The notes under the pieces: model-generated
Seen by the model: the letters and a program-made list of their open reading frames with translations, nothing else
Told to the model about the DNA's origin: nothing
The model's database searches: none
Source of the DNA: Trematomus loennbergii
Taxonomy: Eukaryota > Chordata > Actinopteri > Perciformes > Nototheniidae
Reading direction: 5' to 3'
Length of the DNA: 64,000 nucleotides
NCBI GenBank assembly: GCA_012861695.1
Contig: JAAOOA010000002.1
Coordinates: 41,808,578-41,872,577 of the forward strand
Shown here: in pieces, positions 21,630-36,225 of the stretch
Layout of the letters: each line of letters begins with the position of its first letter
Numbering within the stretch: position 1 is the first letter of the stretch
Program-made: the position numbers and the translations under genes

Positions 21630-21727
21630 TTACTCCCTGTATTTCACTAAATTAAGTCCACATTTCCCATAAAGCCTGCTGCTTCCTGCGGTAAAGAGGA
21701 TGTTGATTCTTCGGTCAAAGGTTTCCT
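21630..21727 (-). other. candidate alternative or degenerate bcas3 terminal exon
   Basis: After a plausible acceptor (CCCTTACAG|AG) the frame compatible with the last bcas3 exon (G+AG) reads EETFDRRINILFTAGSS.. and stops at TAA (21632-21630). TFDR followed by a basic or small residue, then I/V, N/T, I/L and L, resembles the TFDRSVTLL that follows this splice junction in mammalian BCAS3. The resemblance ends after about nine residues, while the other exons stay highly conserved. It could therefore be an alternative terminal exon, a decayed exon copy, or chance. No clear AATAAA was seen just downstream. Confidence 0.25.
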
Positions 21728-23498
<1,771 letters not shown>

Positions 23499-23916
23499 AC
23501 TGGATGATCTCATACAGTATGGCTGACCAGCACTCCGATACACTAGTTTCATTAGAAACACATGTTTGGTGTGTGCATGTGTATTTAGTGTGCAGGAGGC
23601 TCTTCAAGTACGTGTCATGCTTCTGAATACATTTCCGGTCTCCACCAAGTACCGCACTAACTCAATCCTAGGAACTGCATCCGTGCACACTCGCACACAT
23701 ATACACACAGAAATCAGGTCTCCAGCCTTTTAGATTCTAACTCATCATTGTGACGACAGGTACAGTTATGCAGCCTGGTGAAGTAAGATCAAGGTCTAAA
23801 GATATCTAAGATGTATCTATAATGCTGTACTTATTACATCCACATGGGGCTACACCAACCCCTTACCAAATACACACAGGCAGTGCAAATCAATATAATT
23901 ATTTTCAAATGTCAAG

Positions 23917-24887
23917 TTAAAGAGGACATATTTTCTTCATTTGAAGGTTCATATTTGTATTTTGTGCCCCTACTGGGACATGTTTAAATGCTTTTATGTT
24001 TAAAGGGTCTGCAGCACCTCTTTTTACCCTCTGTCTGAAACCAGAGCCCAGTCTGCTCTGATTGGTTAGCTGGCCAGATCTGTTGTGATTGGTCAATAGC
24101 TTAAAAATGTCTTACACCTTAGCAGCGCAAGTGTTACATAAGCCGCTTTCACACCAAGTACTTTGCCGTACTTAGTTCCCAGTACTTAGTCCCGCCGAAC
24201 TCTTTAGTCCCGGAACTGTCCTAGTAGATCGCGTTCACACCAGAATAAGTCCCTGAGGGAGGATTACGCAAATGAAGCCGCTGACGTCACTTCTTCTTCT
24301 TCTGCTTTGGGTTTACTGGCAGGCCGCAAACAACTTCATGGCGTATACTGCAACCCGAAGTCCCGGAGTCATCTCCACCCGAAGTCCCGGGTAAATCGCC
24401 AGAAGCACCGACACCTCCTCATCACTCCACCGCTCCCACGTTTTATTTTGTGTTGCCATAAGTTAGTCTCTCTCCGTTGGTGCGCTGGGCTAATGCTAAT
24501 AATGCTAATGCGAGCAAATAAAATGGCGGCTTCACAAAACCTTTCGGAGTTTTACGGGGCGTGGTTTGCAATTCGCCCAGCCAATCAGAAATTGGAACCT
24601 TTTCCTCCCCAGGAAAGTACCACCTCTCTAGCAGGGACTGAAAAGGGGTGAAAAGGTTCTAGTTTTTAGTAGGTTTTAGTTCCAGATCTTTTTGGTGTGA
24701 AAGCAAAATCCCAAGAACTATCGGAACTATTCCTGGGAAAAGTACTCCGGTGTGAAAGCGCCTATAGTGATCCCATTATGTCGTCAAAGTAAACAAAGAA
24801 GTCCAATGGATGCTTTTCAGGCAGGGGGGGGGGATTTTAGCCTTTGCAGACCATTTACATGCACACAAATAGGTAGGGACCCTTTAA
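23917..24887 (+). mobile_element. TTAAAG-ended MITE-like repeat, copy 2, split by a younger insertion
   Basis: Begins TTAAAGAGGACATATTTTC and ends GGGACCCTTTAA. Its interior matches the reverse of the 8630-9001 copy (CTCTGTCTGAAACCAGAGCCC, TGTGATTGGTCAA, then after the insertion GTAAACAAAGAAGTCCA). A separate MITE occupies 24141-24763, and removing it with one copy of ATA leaves a roughly 345-bp element that lines up with copy 1. Confidence 0.7.
24141..24763. mobile_element. MITE with GC(C/G)GCTTTCACACC termini, nested
   Basis: The left end AGCCGCTTTCACACCAAGTACTTT and the right end (read inverted) AGGCGCTTTCACACCGGAGTACTTT form about 24-bp terminal inverted repeats. The trinucleotide ATA flanks both sides (24138-24140 and 24764-24766), the likely target duplication. 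The open frame inside (24307-24651) has no transposase motif. The superfamily is uncertain, as a 2-3 bp duplication fits PIF/Harbinger- or ISL2EU-type elements. Confidence 0.8.
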
Positions 24888-27004
24888 AAACACTCACTCA
24901 CACAGGATAATGCCAAAAAAGAGCTGGTTCTTATCTTCACAGCTTTGGCCATCATCTCAGTATGTCTAGTGAGCAAAATAATTCAACCTATTACGTCTAA
25001 CAACAATAAAGAAGTAAATCAAATATTTTTATGCTAGTTGTTTGGTTGGAATTTGGCCCAATGTAAGCTGGTTCTGCCAAAGAGGAAATCCAACCCACAT
25101 GCTATTTGAGCCCTTAAAGGCAGCACCCTTACAAAACGTACCTGAGAAACTTCAATTAGAATAATTACTGTTGCTGTTGTGCAATATTTGACGTGCTCTA
25201 TCAAAATCAGTCACATTGACCAAAAACACATTTCAGTTGTACGCTTTTTTGAAAGAGGACATTCTTAGTTTTCAAATAATAAAAGGGAGTATATGTTGTG
25301 GAACAGGAACACAGGACTGCTGACGACAACAGGGATCTTTTAAAAATTGGAAAAAAAAGTGGGAGAGAATAATTGGATGTGACGGAAAGTTTGGAAGGTA
25401 TCAGCTAAAGCACTTAAAAGTTGCAGCACCGACAAAATGTCCAACAGTCTATTGAATGTACCTGCTCAGTCTGGCAACAACGCAAAACCTCCAGACGCAC
25501 ACCACTACTGTCTCAACATGCACAACAAACTAGAGGAATGGCAAGAAAAGGACAAAGGGAAGCAGATCTGTCTAAGAAAGCTGTCACTTTGCCTCTGCTA
25601 TGATCTTCAGCAAAAGATACAAGGCTCTGCAGCCGCAACATGCTAACGTGTGCTAGTGCTGCCACAACTGCTATCCATCAGTGAGTCCAAGCCTGAGACA
25701 AAATGTGTGTGTTTGTTTCAGAAAGACAAAGGTGTGCTTTTTCTGTCCAAGCAACTGAATCTATCTGTTTCTGAAAGTGTCATTCTTTGCAGATGATGGT
25801 TCTTTTGCTGATGTACCGTTTCTCCTCTTCCTGTTTTAGTTTTTTAGTTTCTGTCTCTATTAAAAACTGGTGAGTCAGAATACACATCTGCAATATCTTT
25901 GGACAGTACTCGCAAATGAATAAAGAAGCATCTACAGTATAAAGCAATCCTGTGTGTATGTTGGTATGTATATCCTCCGCAATCCTCGAGAACCATTTAC
26001 CAAATCTACAGTATACTTGGCTGCTGTATTGCTGGGGCCCCAACAGCGTGTGGTAATACATTTGGTGCAATTTGGACCCATTCAATATTCATTAACTTTA
26101 AATGAACTAGCCAGCTGGCTCTTTATAGAAGTGGGATAGGGCTTCAGGGCTCTTGTCTTAAGCAGGCTAACCATGGCTTATTGACTGGCCTTCAGTTTTG
26201 CTGCCAAATGCTGGATAACTAATGTTAAAACCAAAATCGTTTTCACTACCCTGGAGTCATCACGAGCAGATAGCTTGGTGAAAGCAAAGTCGAACTAGAG
26301 TATATTTCACAGATGTTCTGGCCCAAATTAGCCCAAATGTGGGTGCGCTAGCAGCACTAGAAAAAAGTCATAGAGGTGGAAAAACTGACAGGCTGCCCGT
26401 TTAAGCCACACCCCGAAAATGACCATTTTGAAAGGTGAACATATCATAATGAAAGTACAAGGCAAACATGGCTTGAAATAATTAATACTGTATATAGTTG
26501 CATATTTAGCAAATATATAGCTCTAGTTCAGCTTTGAAATATCAGACTGAAGCTAAAGTAATACACAAACAATCAATAAAACCTTGCACTTCATAAATGT
26601 TATGGATTTGAGGAAGATATGCCTATGTTTTTGAAAGTCCATTCCCCATTTCGTTGCAGGCTTTGATCTGTAGATTCCAAGCCTAAATCATGATCACTAT
26701 GTAATTTGAGCCAAAAGACAGCTATTTTCGCAGGATCTGTAGCAATCCCTCTAACAGGTGAATTAAGGGTGACGTACATTTGGTGACCTGTCCCTTAAAT
26801 ACATGAATGAAACACATTTAAAATTATTTTGACTTTAAACACCTTTAAAATGTATTTGTGTAACATAGTCAGTTTTTGTTTTAGGGAAAATGTGTTTTCT
26901 AAGAGCAGTTAACACACTCACTGTATGAAACAAATTACATGAGTATTTTTCTTACGTTAGATAAAACGAGGGGTTACGTATGGTAACCCTTGTTATATAA
27001 GCAC
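24888..27004. other. non-coding sequence, nothing recognised
   Basis: AT-rich unique-looking DNA. The end includes GGGGTTACGTATGGTAACCC (26971-26990), a partial palindrome that seems to belong to the adjoining inverted-repeat element. Confidence 0.45.
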
Positions 27005-27383
27005 AGACGGAGCCCTCTACTGGACTCTATGGGTACTACCTTATCATGCAAGCATTCACATACTGAGACTTCTCACACAGGCGATGCGGATCAGCCCCCG
27101 CGATCAGGCCAGGGCATGTCGGGCAGGTCCGGTGCTCAAGGAGTGGTGAGTCCATGCTTTTCTTTCTCTTTCTCTTATTCGCGTCTATTCTCAGTGTATC
27201 ACTTCCGCTCGCTGAAGACAAAGGGATGACAGTCAGGAGGCGAGGCCTCCTTTTATACGGTGAGATGCGCGCGCATTCAGGTAGGCCCGCCCCAGGGCCG
27301 GCTACGTCTATAGAAGTCTCAGTAGGTGAATGCTTGCATGATAAGGTAGTACCCATAGAGTCCAGTAGAGGGCGGAGCCTGTG
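27005..27383. mobile_element. inverted-repeat element, arms near identical
   Basis: The left arm (27005-27073) and right arm (27312-27383) are reverse complements over about 60 bp with one mismatch, reading inward GAGCCCTCTACTGGACTCTA, TGGGTACTACC, TTATCATGCAAGCATTCAC. They enclose about 240 bp of GC-rich sequence containing GGCGAGGCCTCCTTTTATAC. The structure is that of a recently made foldback element or MITE. Target duplications were not identified with confidence and there is no coding capacity. Confidence 0.7.
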
Positions 27384-27723
27384 AGAGATATAACAATTAT
27401 TAAGAGTTGAAACTGCTCACACAAAGGTCTGAGGATTTTTTGGCGTAAAAAGGACACTTTCTGTGAAAGAGATGTTGCCTGTAGCAGCACAAACACATTT
27501 TGCACACACACACAGACACACACACTGGAAGACAGACAGGAAGTTGGGGAGGAATTCCCAGGCGGACATTTCTCACGTTCCTGCAGTGATTGAAAACACA
27601 CTCCACTAAAATGGCGGCGGACATAATTTCCAGGTGAGGAAAGATTGAGGCTGTAACCTCTTCCCCTCTGCCTTTATCTCCCCCCACCCCGGCACAAACA
27701 ATATCCTCCTTGATATTATCCTT

Positions 27724-27903
<180 letters not shown>

Positions 27904-28374
27904 GTTGTCACCTGGAGGGGGTTGGTCCTAGCTTCGACACACAATGACTGCTTATGTGGCTCACAAGGAGCAGGTGAACAGATAATATCTACGTAAATGT
28001 GCACACATACACACATTTCTCTATACACGCATGCATGCACACACAGACGACGACAAAGAGGCACACACACACCTGCTGAGGAAATGGGCCTGCAGTAGCC
28101 CACCACCTGGTCAGCCCCGAGGTGACACAGAGAAAACAAAGGGAGGGAAGGAAGGAGGCAATGAAGATAAAGAAAGGTTACGGAAAAGTTGTTTGAAGGG
28201 TAACAGGGAATGTGTTGTCCAGCTGAAGGAGCTCATATTAAATAGGTGGAGAAGGTAGTACTATATGTATAGTCCATTTAACAGTAGGGACTTTGCTTTA
28301 GGTTTGTATGTCTAATGACAGGCCATTTAATTGACCAGAAGTAATACAACCATTACATGGTACAAACCGTTTTC

Positions 28375-28470
28375 GTGTGCTACTGTGGCTGCCTTGTGGG
28401 TTCGATCCCAGCAGTCGACATGTCGAAGCATACTTGGGCAAGATATTTAACCCCGAGTTGCTCCAGATGG
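28375..28470 (-). mobile_element. fragment of a common fish interspersed repeat (family B)
   Basis: Contains GTGGGTTCGATCCCAGCAGT, GACATGTCGAAG and CTTGGGCAAGATATTTAACC. These match in reverse the TCTTGCCCAAGGACAC.. block at 35000 and 37575. GGTTCGATCCC resembles a tRNA B box, so a SINE origin is possible. Confidence 0.5.
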
Positions 28471-28714
28471 CATGGCCATACTTGAGCAAAATGGCATATT
28501 GCATTTTGAGAAACCCACTGCTCTGTGGGATAAACATTACCGAACAGAAAAATAATAAGACCATACCAAGTAAAAGTTTGTAACATAATAACTTAAGTCA
28601 ATCGTTTTTGAATACATTAAAGAATCTTAAGTTTAGAGAAACAGGGCTCATCTTACTTTAGAAGGCTGAATAGAGTCATTAATCACTGTTAGATTTAGAG
28701 ATATGGAGTGTAGT

Positions 28715-28779
28715 CTAGAAGAGAATGCACTGAACAGCATATGCATCATAAGCTGTTTAGTGCTGTTCTCCTCTTCTAG
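28715..28779. other. 65-nt imperfect hairpin, pre-miRNA-like
   Basis: CTAGAAGAG pairs with CTCTTCTAG (9 bp), followed by an asymmetric internal loop (4 against 8 nt). CACTGAACAGC then pairs with GCTGTTTAGTG (11 bp with one G-U), closing on a terminal loop of about 13 nt around ATGCAT. Size and shape are in the range of a pre-miRNA but also fit a small foldback element. I do not recognise a known mature miRNA in either arm. Confidence 0.4.
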
Positions 28780-29318
<539 letters not shown>

Positions 29319-30259
29319 ATGGTGTGGACAGAGAAGCACAATTTAGATGCTTTTTGGCTCCTATCTGATATTGCTCCTTGTATAGAGATGTGCAAAAAAA
29401 CCTAACTTTTAAAAACGTACAAAGACTGTCCCGAGACAAGAAGGCATCACGGCAGGTTAATGGGAGGTTTAAGAGTTGGGAAATGGTAAGTTAGTAATCC
29501 ATCTTCTCTGTGTGCATGAGCGTTAGGTTGGATCATAAGCTTTATATTGATCCGTGTTCAAACACATTAAAAAGGGTAATCAATGTCCTGGTGGCAACAA
29601 AGTAAACAGAACAGGTGAGCCATGAAGTATTAAAGGTTACAACTTTTTCTTATTATTTCAACTATCCATGAATGCATCACAAATGCCCTTTAGATTGTTG
29701 GTCAGTGACATGTCGTTAACATTGCATTAAGCTTACATAGTCTACCTGCATTCCAGTGGGAACCTGGATCAATTCAAACTAATGCATATTTTACATTTGA
29801 TAATGTAAACTGCATTATGACTGGTAATGCTTTGGATAACTTTTTTTTAAAGGGACCCCGGCTGTCAAACATGTTTCTATCATGGAGGAAATAAAGTTTT
29901 TTGCAACAAAAAAATAGACTATTCATAATTTTATATATCGACTTGAAGGATCCAATTCTGCTGTCTGCTCATCACCATGGTTGACGTCATGTGATGTGTA
30001 ACATTGTTTTGAATTGTTATTTATCTTTTTTGTTAATAATAAATGTTTATTTATGTGAGAAATAAAAGTGAAAATTACCATTACAGATTCCCAAATACTA
30101 AGATCACAACGTTTTGTTTTGTCAGTCGAATATCTAATTATATTTAATCAACAATTAAAATATCAAACAAGAAAACAAAGAACTAGTTTTGGAATTATTT
30201 TTCAAGAGTCTGCTTTGTATGTTTTATATATGGCTCCCTGGGTGTATTCTAAGAAAGCC

Positions 30260-30620
30260 CCCAGAGATAGGGTGACGGCAAACGTTCTTAGTGGCCAAAC
30301 TGTGGTACTACAACTTATTTGTTAGTGTGTGACGTCATTGGGCCCAAAAATACTTTTTCCTATTGACTTACATTGGGAAAGAGACGTATACACAGCATAT
30401 CATTTATCTTTAGCTAAATCAACTACCAAGTAAAAACACTTGAATTCAAATTCAAATGTGTATGATGTACAAATAGCCGTTGCATTATTTTCCTCTCAAA
30501 TAATTTGACGGAGCCAAACTGGATATGATGCTGACATAGTGGATTGGAGGTGGGGCTTAAGTCAAATGCAAGTGCGCATGCTCTTTGGGCCCATTGTGGT
30601 TTCATGCGCCATTGAGCAAC
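30260..30620 (+). repeat. dispersed repeat family C, copy 1
   Basis: Shares an ordered set of blocks with 35925-36225: TGGTACTACAAC, GGGCCCAAAAATACT(T/G)TTTC, then TTTGAC.GA and AG..GGGGCTT.A, with AAATGCAAGTGCGCATG corresponding to AGATGCAATTGCGCAATG. Non-coding interspersed repeat. Confidence 0.6.
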
Positions 30621-31518
<898 letters not shown>

Positions 31519-32009
31519 TATAACACTGATGCTGGAGGGCATTCCATCTCTCACAGATTATAAGTGCTCGACACAAAAATATACACACACGTCGACAAAA
31601 AGAGCCAGCGAGAGATAACAACAGCACTAAAACCTGATCAGCACTCACCCATATCAATCCATGTCACTCCCTGATCTCTCTGTCACGCACACACTTGACA
31701 TAAATCCCTACATGTGGCTAAACCGACCCTCACACGCTCGCATACACACATGCCAGGCAACACCCTCGGGTCTAAAAAGTGAGCGAGATGTCAAAAGGAG
31801 TGTGGACAGAAAATGGAAAAAAATGAAAAATATGTCGACATTTAAGATGAGTTTCACAAGATATAACCCTGTCTCCTTTATGAGTGTGTTACCAGTAGTG
31901 CAGATAGTTACTTGTAAATCAAATAACAGTCATTTATCAAGCTCAGGAGTCAATCTCCCACCTGTTTTGGTTTGGTCTCGATTTCGGGATTGTCCACACA
32001 ATACAATCA

Positions 32010-32100
32010 ATTCCAGTACTTGTTTTTGTCTTTTTATTCTGCTGCAATGCAAATAAATCCCAAATTGGGATCAATAAAGTACATATTATCTTATCTTAAG
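32010..32100 (+). mobile_element. LINE 3' tail (Rex1-like)
   Basis: CAAATAAATCCCAAATTGGG followed by ATCAATAAAGTACATATTATC and TTATCTTA is the typical fish Rex1/CR1-type tail (..TTGGGATCAATAAAGT.. with a short TTATC tail). Only the 3' end is recognised. Confidence 0.6.
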
Positions 32101-32468
32101 CAATGGTGCCAAATCTGCCATGCTAAATATTTCTATATGATTGAATGATGCTGCCATTAACATCAAGGAGTCAAGGATCTTTGCTCAATGCAAACATTAA
32201 ATAACTTCAATAAAGAGATGGAACAAGCACAACACACAGTATATTGTAGTGTCAGACTGTGTGGAATGAATACCAACTCTAAAGCTTAGTGATGTGGAAG
32301 GGTTCTCGGAACTTGTGGTGACCATATTCATTAGTTTTATTAGTGAGTCTGTAGTTGCGACCTGAATTAACAGTCCGCGCATGATGATGTTAAAATCCGT
32401 GAGTGTTCCTATTTAATTTAGAAAAAGTGTTCACCCCTGTGTTAGGTCTGTTTTTACTTCCTGTCTCT

Positions 32469-32542
32469 GGCCGTTTCTCAATGGCGTAGTATACTTGAAA
32501 GAGTGGCTCTGCAGCAGGTATACTCGACATTGAGAAACGGCC
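32469..32542. repeat. 74-bp hairpin with perfect 15-bp ends
   Basis: GGCCGTTTCTCAATG (32469-32483) and its exact reverse complement CATTGAGAAACGGCC (32528-32542) bracket 44 bp. Inside, GTATAC occurs near each arm. Probably a very short MITE or foldback element. No target duplication could be assigned. Confidence 0.75.
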
Positions 32543-32811
32543 CCTGTGTTGTTCCGCCTGTTTGATTCTGTTCACCTGGTGCCCTTGTGTTTTTCCTGCC
32601 CTGCCCAGCTGTGTCTTGACCTTGAGATTTGTTCAGATTTGTTTGAGTTCTGGTTTTCTTTTGGTGCATTGGGTCCACCCTGCTTTGCTCGAACCTGACC
32701 GATGACAGGAAGTTTGTATAAACGATGAACTAACAAAAAAGTATAGGTTTATCTCTGCTACCAACAATATTCATGAACTAAGAATCCAGATTTCAGTGTT
32801 TTAATTGGTAG

Positions 32812-32813
<2 letters not shown>

Positions 32814-32884
<71 letters not shown>

Positions 32885-32896
32885 TGTTGTATGTGT

Positions 32897-32935
<39 letters not shown>

Positions 32936-32955
32936 GTGTGTGTGTGTGTGTGTGT
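32814..32955. repeat. (TG)n microsatellite, interrupted
   Basis: 142 bp of TG with GTATG, GTTG and GGTG interruptions between 32883 and 32936. Confidence 0.98.
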
Positions 32956-34974
32956 TTGTTTATCCAGCAGTACCTGGACAATCTTCCTATGTTAGATAGT
33001 CCATCCATTTCTAATTACCCAAGCATGTAAACTTTTTCTATGCTTTTATGTAAAACTAAGGATCAGGATCTTAATGTTTCTCATTCCTTTAAATTCATAT
33101 AATTTACATTTTGGTAAAAGTCACTTTCATATTATTTGGCTTCATTTATGCACATTTCAGGGTCTGTATTTTTATTATGCATCATTTGTCAAATCAACAC
33201 TTACCTATACTATTAATAAGGATGCTGCTCATTGGATTCAAAGGATTGTAACGCTACAGGTGGAATGAAACACCTCTTTTTACACAATGTGTCAGCTCAG
33301 ATGTGTTGTAGATCAGGTAGATGATACTGTGACTTAAAGTAAATCCCTAGCTTACCAAACAGCTGCTATTAGCTGATATTGAAACGGTTAATTAACAACT
33401 TGCTTTTGTGTGTGTGTACTGGAGTGTGTGTAGGGGGAGGGGCTGTGTGTTGGTATGTTGTGTTGTGTTCAGGCAGGAGTAATGATACTTTATAACAATT
33501 TTCAGCTTTGAAAAGTTACAATTTATTCATGCATTTGCCTCAGAATTCAATTAGTTCCAGAGGAATCTAAGTGTATCAACTATAAGGGCACCTGACATTT
33601 AGCACCCTGTACATTCTGTAGAGAAATGTATCTGTCTGAAAAACAGAAACCAAACCAACGGGAGCTATTCCAGGAATTCCAGGAAAACCATATTTAAATG
33701 TGTCATTTGTGTTGACACTTTGCTTCCGTTTCTTTCAGATTCTCTAGCAGATCGTTGTTCTCCTACTGATAACCACCCTGGCCTGATTGCTGGTGATAAG
33801 AAAACAAAAAGGAGCAGTGATGACGGTAGAGATCTGTTGTTATGTCCTGTCACCAACCAATGGGTCAACGAACGCAACCTGAGGCAATGGACAGGATGGG
33901 TGGGGGGGCAAAGTGGCGGCGAGGTGACAAAGGTGCCTATTGATGAAAATAAAATCAGGAGAGGTGGAATGGAAAGGTGGGGAGAGGGGTCACGGGAAAT
34001 TTGGGGTATTTGTCTTAAAAGGAAGAGATCGTATGGCCAGGCATCTTTCTGCCCGGCGCGATCACTGTTGTCAGTGTGTCCACTATAGCGCAAAAATACA
34101 AGGGCCCTTTATGAGCCTGGCAGGTAATTGTGGGGTATAGGTTACTGGGGGTATGTGTGTATTAAAAAAAGAATGGGAGACAGAATACCACAGCACAGGT
34201 GCCTAGTCTTTTAAATGGCAGCTCAAGTATAAAGGGGAAGAGCGAATAGGGAGGGCAAGATGGTAGGCAAAGTGCGTGTCTGAGTGAGTAAATGAGTGTG
34301 TGTAGGTGTGTGTGGGTGTGCGTTGGGGCTATCCATCCTTGTCTTCCTATTCAGTCATTCAAAGCCCTCTCTTAGATTATTTTCTAGCCTTTGTAGGGAC
34401 AATAATGCAGGGAAAACCCCTTCTCGCCTCACGGTGCTGATGGTGGTAGACAGGTGGTGGGTCACCGAGACAAGGGGACATTGTGTTGGTGATGCTAACA
34501 GGTGCATGCATGCATACAGGTAGTCAATAACTTAATCATGCACCAACACTTGAATGTTTCAACCTATCTTTTGTATGCAATTCCACCAATATATGACTAG
34601 TGTGTGTTGTAGTGTTATAGAGCAGCTATTGGTTTTCCTTTCATTTAACAATGGTGGTAAAACTTATTTGGAGAGACTTCATGCCCACTTAAATAGGGGG
34701 GGTTAATCCAAATAATGTTTCAGTTTATTCTTGTTAAAATTATTTTATCCCAGACCCAATATCTTGCATGTATTCTGCGATGTGTAGCGATGATCAATGA
34801 ATTATAAGTACCCACTTTTGCTCTTAGCAGACACCTCATGAGAAAAAACATACGTAATGAGGAAACTTCTACTTTTCCAAATGATACACAGGAAAGACTT
34901 AAATAACAGTGTGTAGGAAAATACCAAGTGCAGAAGCTTTTCATATAATGACACCCTGTGGACATGCGTACGGG
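32956..34974. other. non-coding sequence with one complex patch
   Basis: Mostly unique DNA. The stretch at about 33715-34135 has balanced composition, no simple repeats and words such as CCTATTGATGAAAATAAAAT and GGCCCTTTATGAGCC, so it could be a conserved non-coding element. Neither strand gives a recognisable exon despite open frames of 122-142 codons. Confidence 0.4.
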
Positions 34975-35090
34975 AGACATTTGGGGTTAGGGTTAATATC
35001 TTGCCCAAGGACACATCACAAAGTTGAATGCAGGTACAGGGAATCAAACCACTGTCTCTCTGATACTGACACTCGTTTACACCATGAATC
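34975..35090 (+). mobile_element. family B interspersed repeat fragment
   Basis: TTTGGGGTTAGGGTTAATATC, TTGCCCAAGGACACATCAC and GGGAATCAAACCACTGTCTC follow the usual order of a very common fish repeat (..gg.ttcagtgtcttgcccaaggacac..ggaatcgaacc..). Non-coding. Confidence 0.55.
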
Positions 35091-35924
35091 ACATCTGGGA
35101 ACTGAATGGTTTGATGAAAATAATGTCATTGATGTTTCATAGACTAGAATCAGCATTCAGAATACTGTATTGTCCATTACATTCACACATGATGAGACTT
35201 GGCACAATACGATAACATAACACTCACCATACTGTACACAGTACAACATTCACTTCATACACACACAAAGAGAGAAATTGCATCTTAAAGACATCTTAAT
35301 GACTAATTGGTCTTAATAAAAGTGTAAAGTTGATTGTTACAGATCTCATCTTAACCCAACCGAACCCATTTCTTTCACATTCGTACATTCAGTGTTTTTC
35401 ACGAAAAACGATCAAACCAAATTACTTTGTATTAACACACACATTCTCAAACACAGAGTGAAGGGTAAGTCAGCTAGGGGATGGATCTGGCAAAATGTTC
35501 AGTTGTAAGTCAAAGCCACATGGGATATTTCTAAAGCTCTTTCATTACAGATATTACAGACAACAGATATATCATATGACATGGTGAAACCATTTTTGAA
35601 ACACATAATTGAGTGCTTTAATTCAATACATTTGACAATTCAATCATACTATTATCAACAGTTAGTTGTTCTGGATATCTCCTCCTAAAGTGTTATTGTG
35701 TAAATAATAGTAGATTGATCAAAAAAGACCGGATCTGCTTTGACAATCATGAACTTTCCCAATGTTTTGAAATCACTATTTAGGGAGCAGAGGCTCATGG
35801 TTTAACGTCATTATCCAGGCTGGTGTGTGAAAGCATATTAAACTGCTGGCCCCATTTCTGAATGAGTGGGGCTGGGTCACGTCCTGAACATGAGCCGGTT
35901 GGTGAATCACATTTTTGTTAAGGC

Positions 35925-36225
35925 CAAATGCTGGTACTACAACCTTCATGTCAGCCTGTGATTTGGGCCAAAAATACTGTTTCCCATCGTCTAAAATTGC
36001 GAAAGAGCCATCTTTAAATCAGTATATATGTTTTATATAAATGAACTTTCCAGGACGAACACTTAAATATAGATCCTATTAGGGCCTAAGAGTTTTAAAA
36101 AACTCTAAAAGCCAAATCCAGTGTTATTTTCCTTTTCCATTCATTTGACTGAAACGAGACCGGAAATGATGCAACAGATTAGAAGCGGGGCTTGAGGAAG
36201 ATGCAATTGCGCAATGGATTCGGAA
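35925..36225 (+). repeat. dispersed repeat family C, copy 2
   Basis: Diverged copy of the 30260-30620 repeat in the same orientation. The shared blocks are listed there. Confidence 0.6.

Noticed and set aside
24307..24651. 114-codon plus-strand open frame
   Set aside because: It is interior sequence of a short MITE with no DDE or zinc-finger motif.
28375..28410. GGTTCGATCCC as part of a tRNA gene
   Set aside because: Only the B-box-like word is present; no A box or cloverleaf could be drawn, and the context matches a dispersed repeat.
33665..34093. Open frames of 122 and 142 codons on opposite strands
   Set aside because: No recognisable domain, no splice-phase partner, and both strands are open, so the stretch is more likely non-coding.
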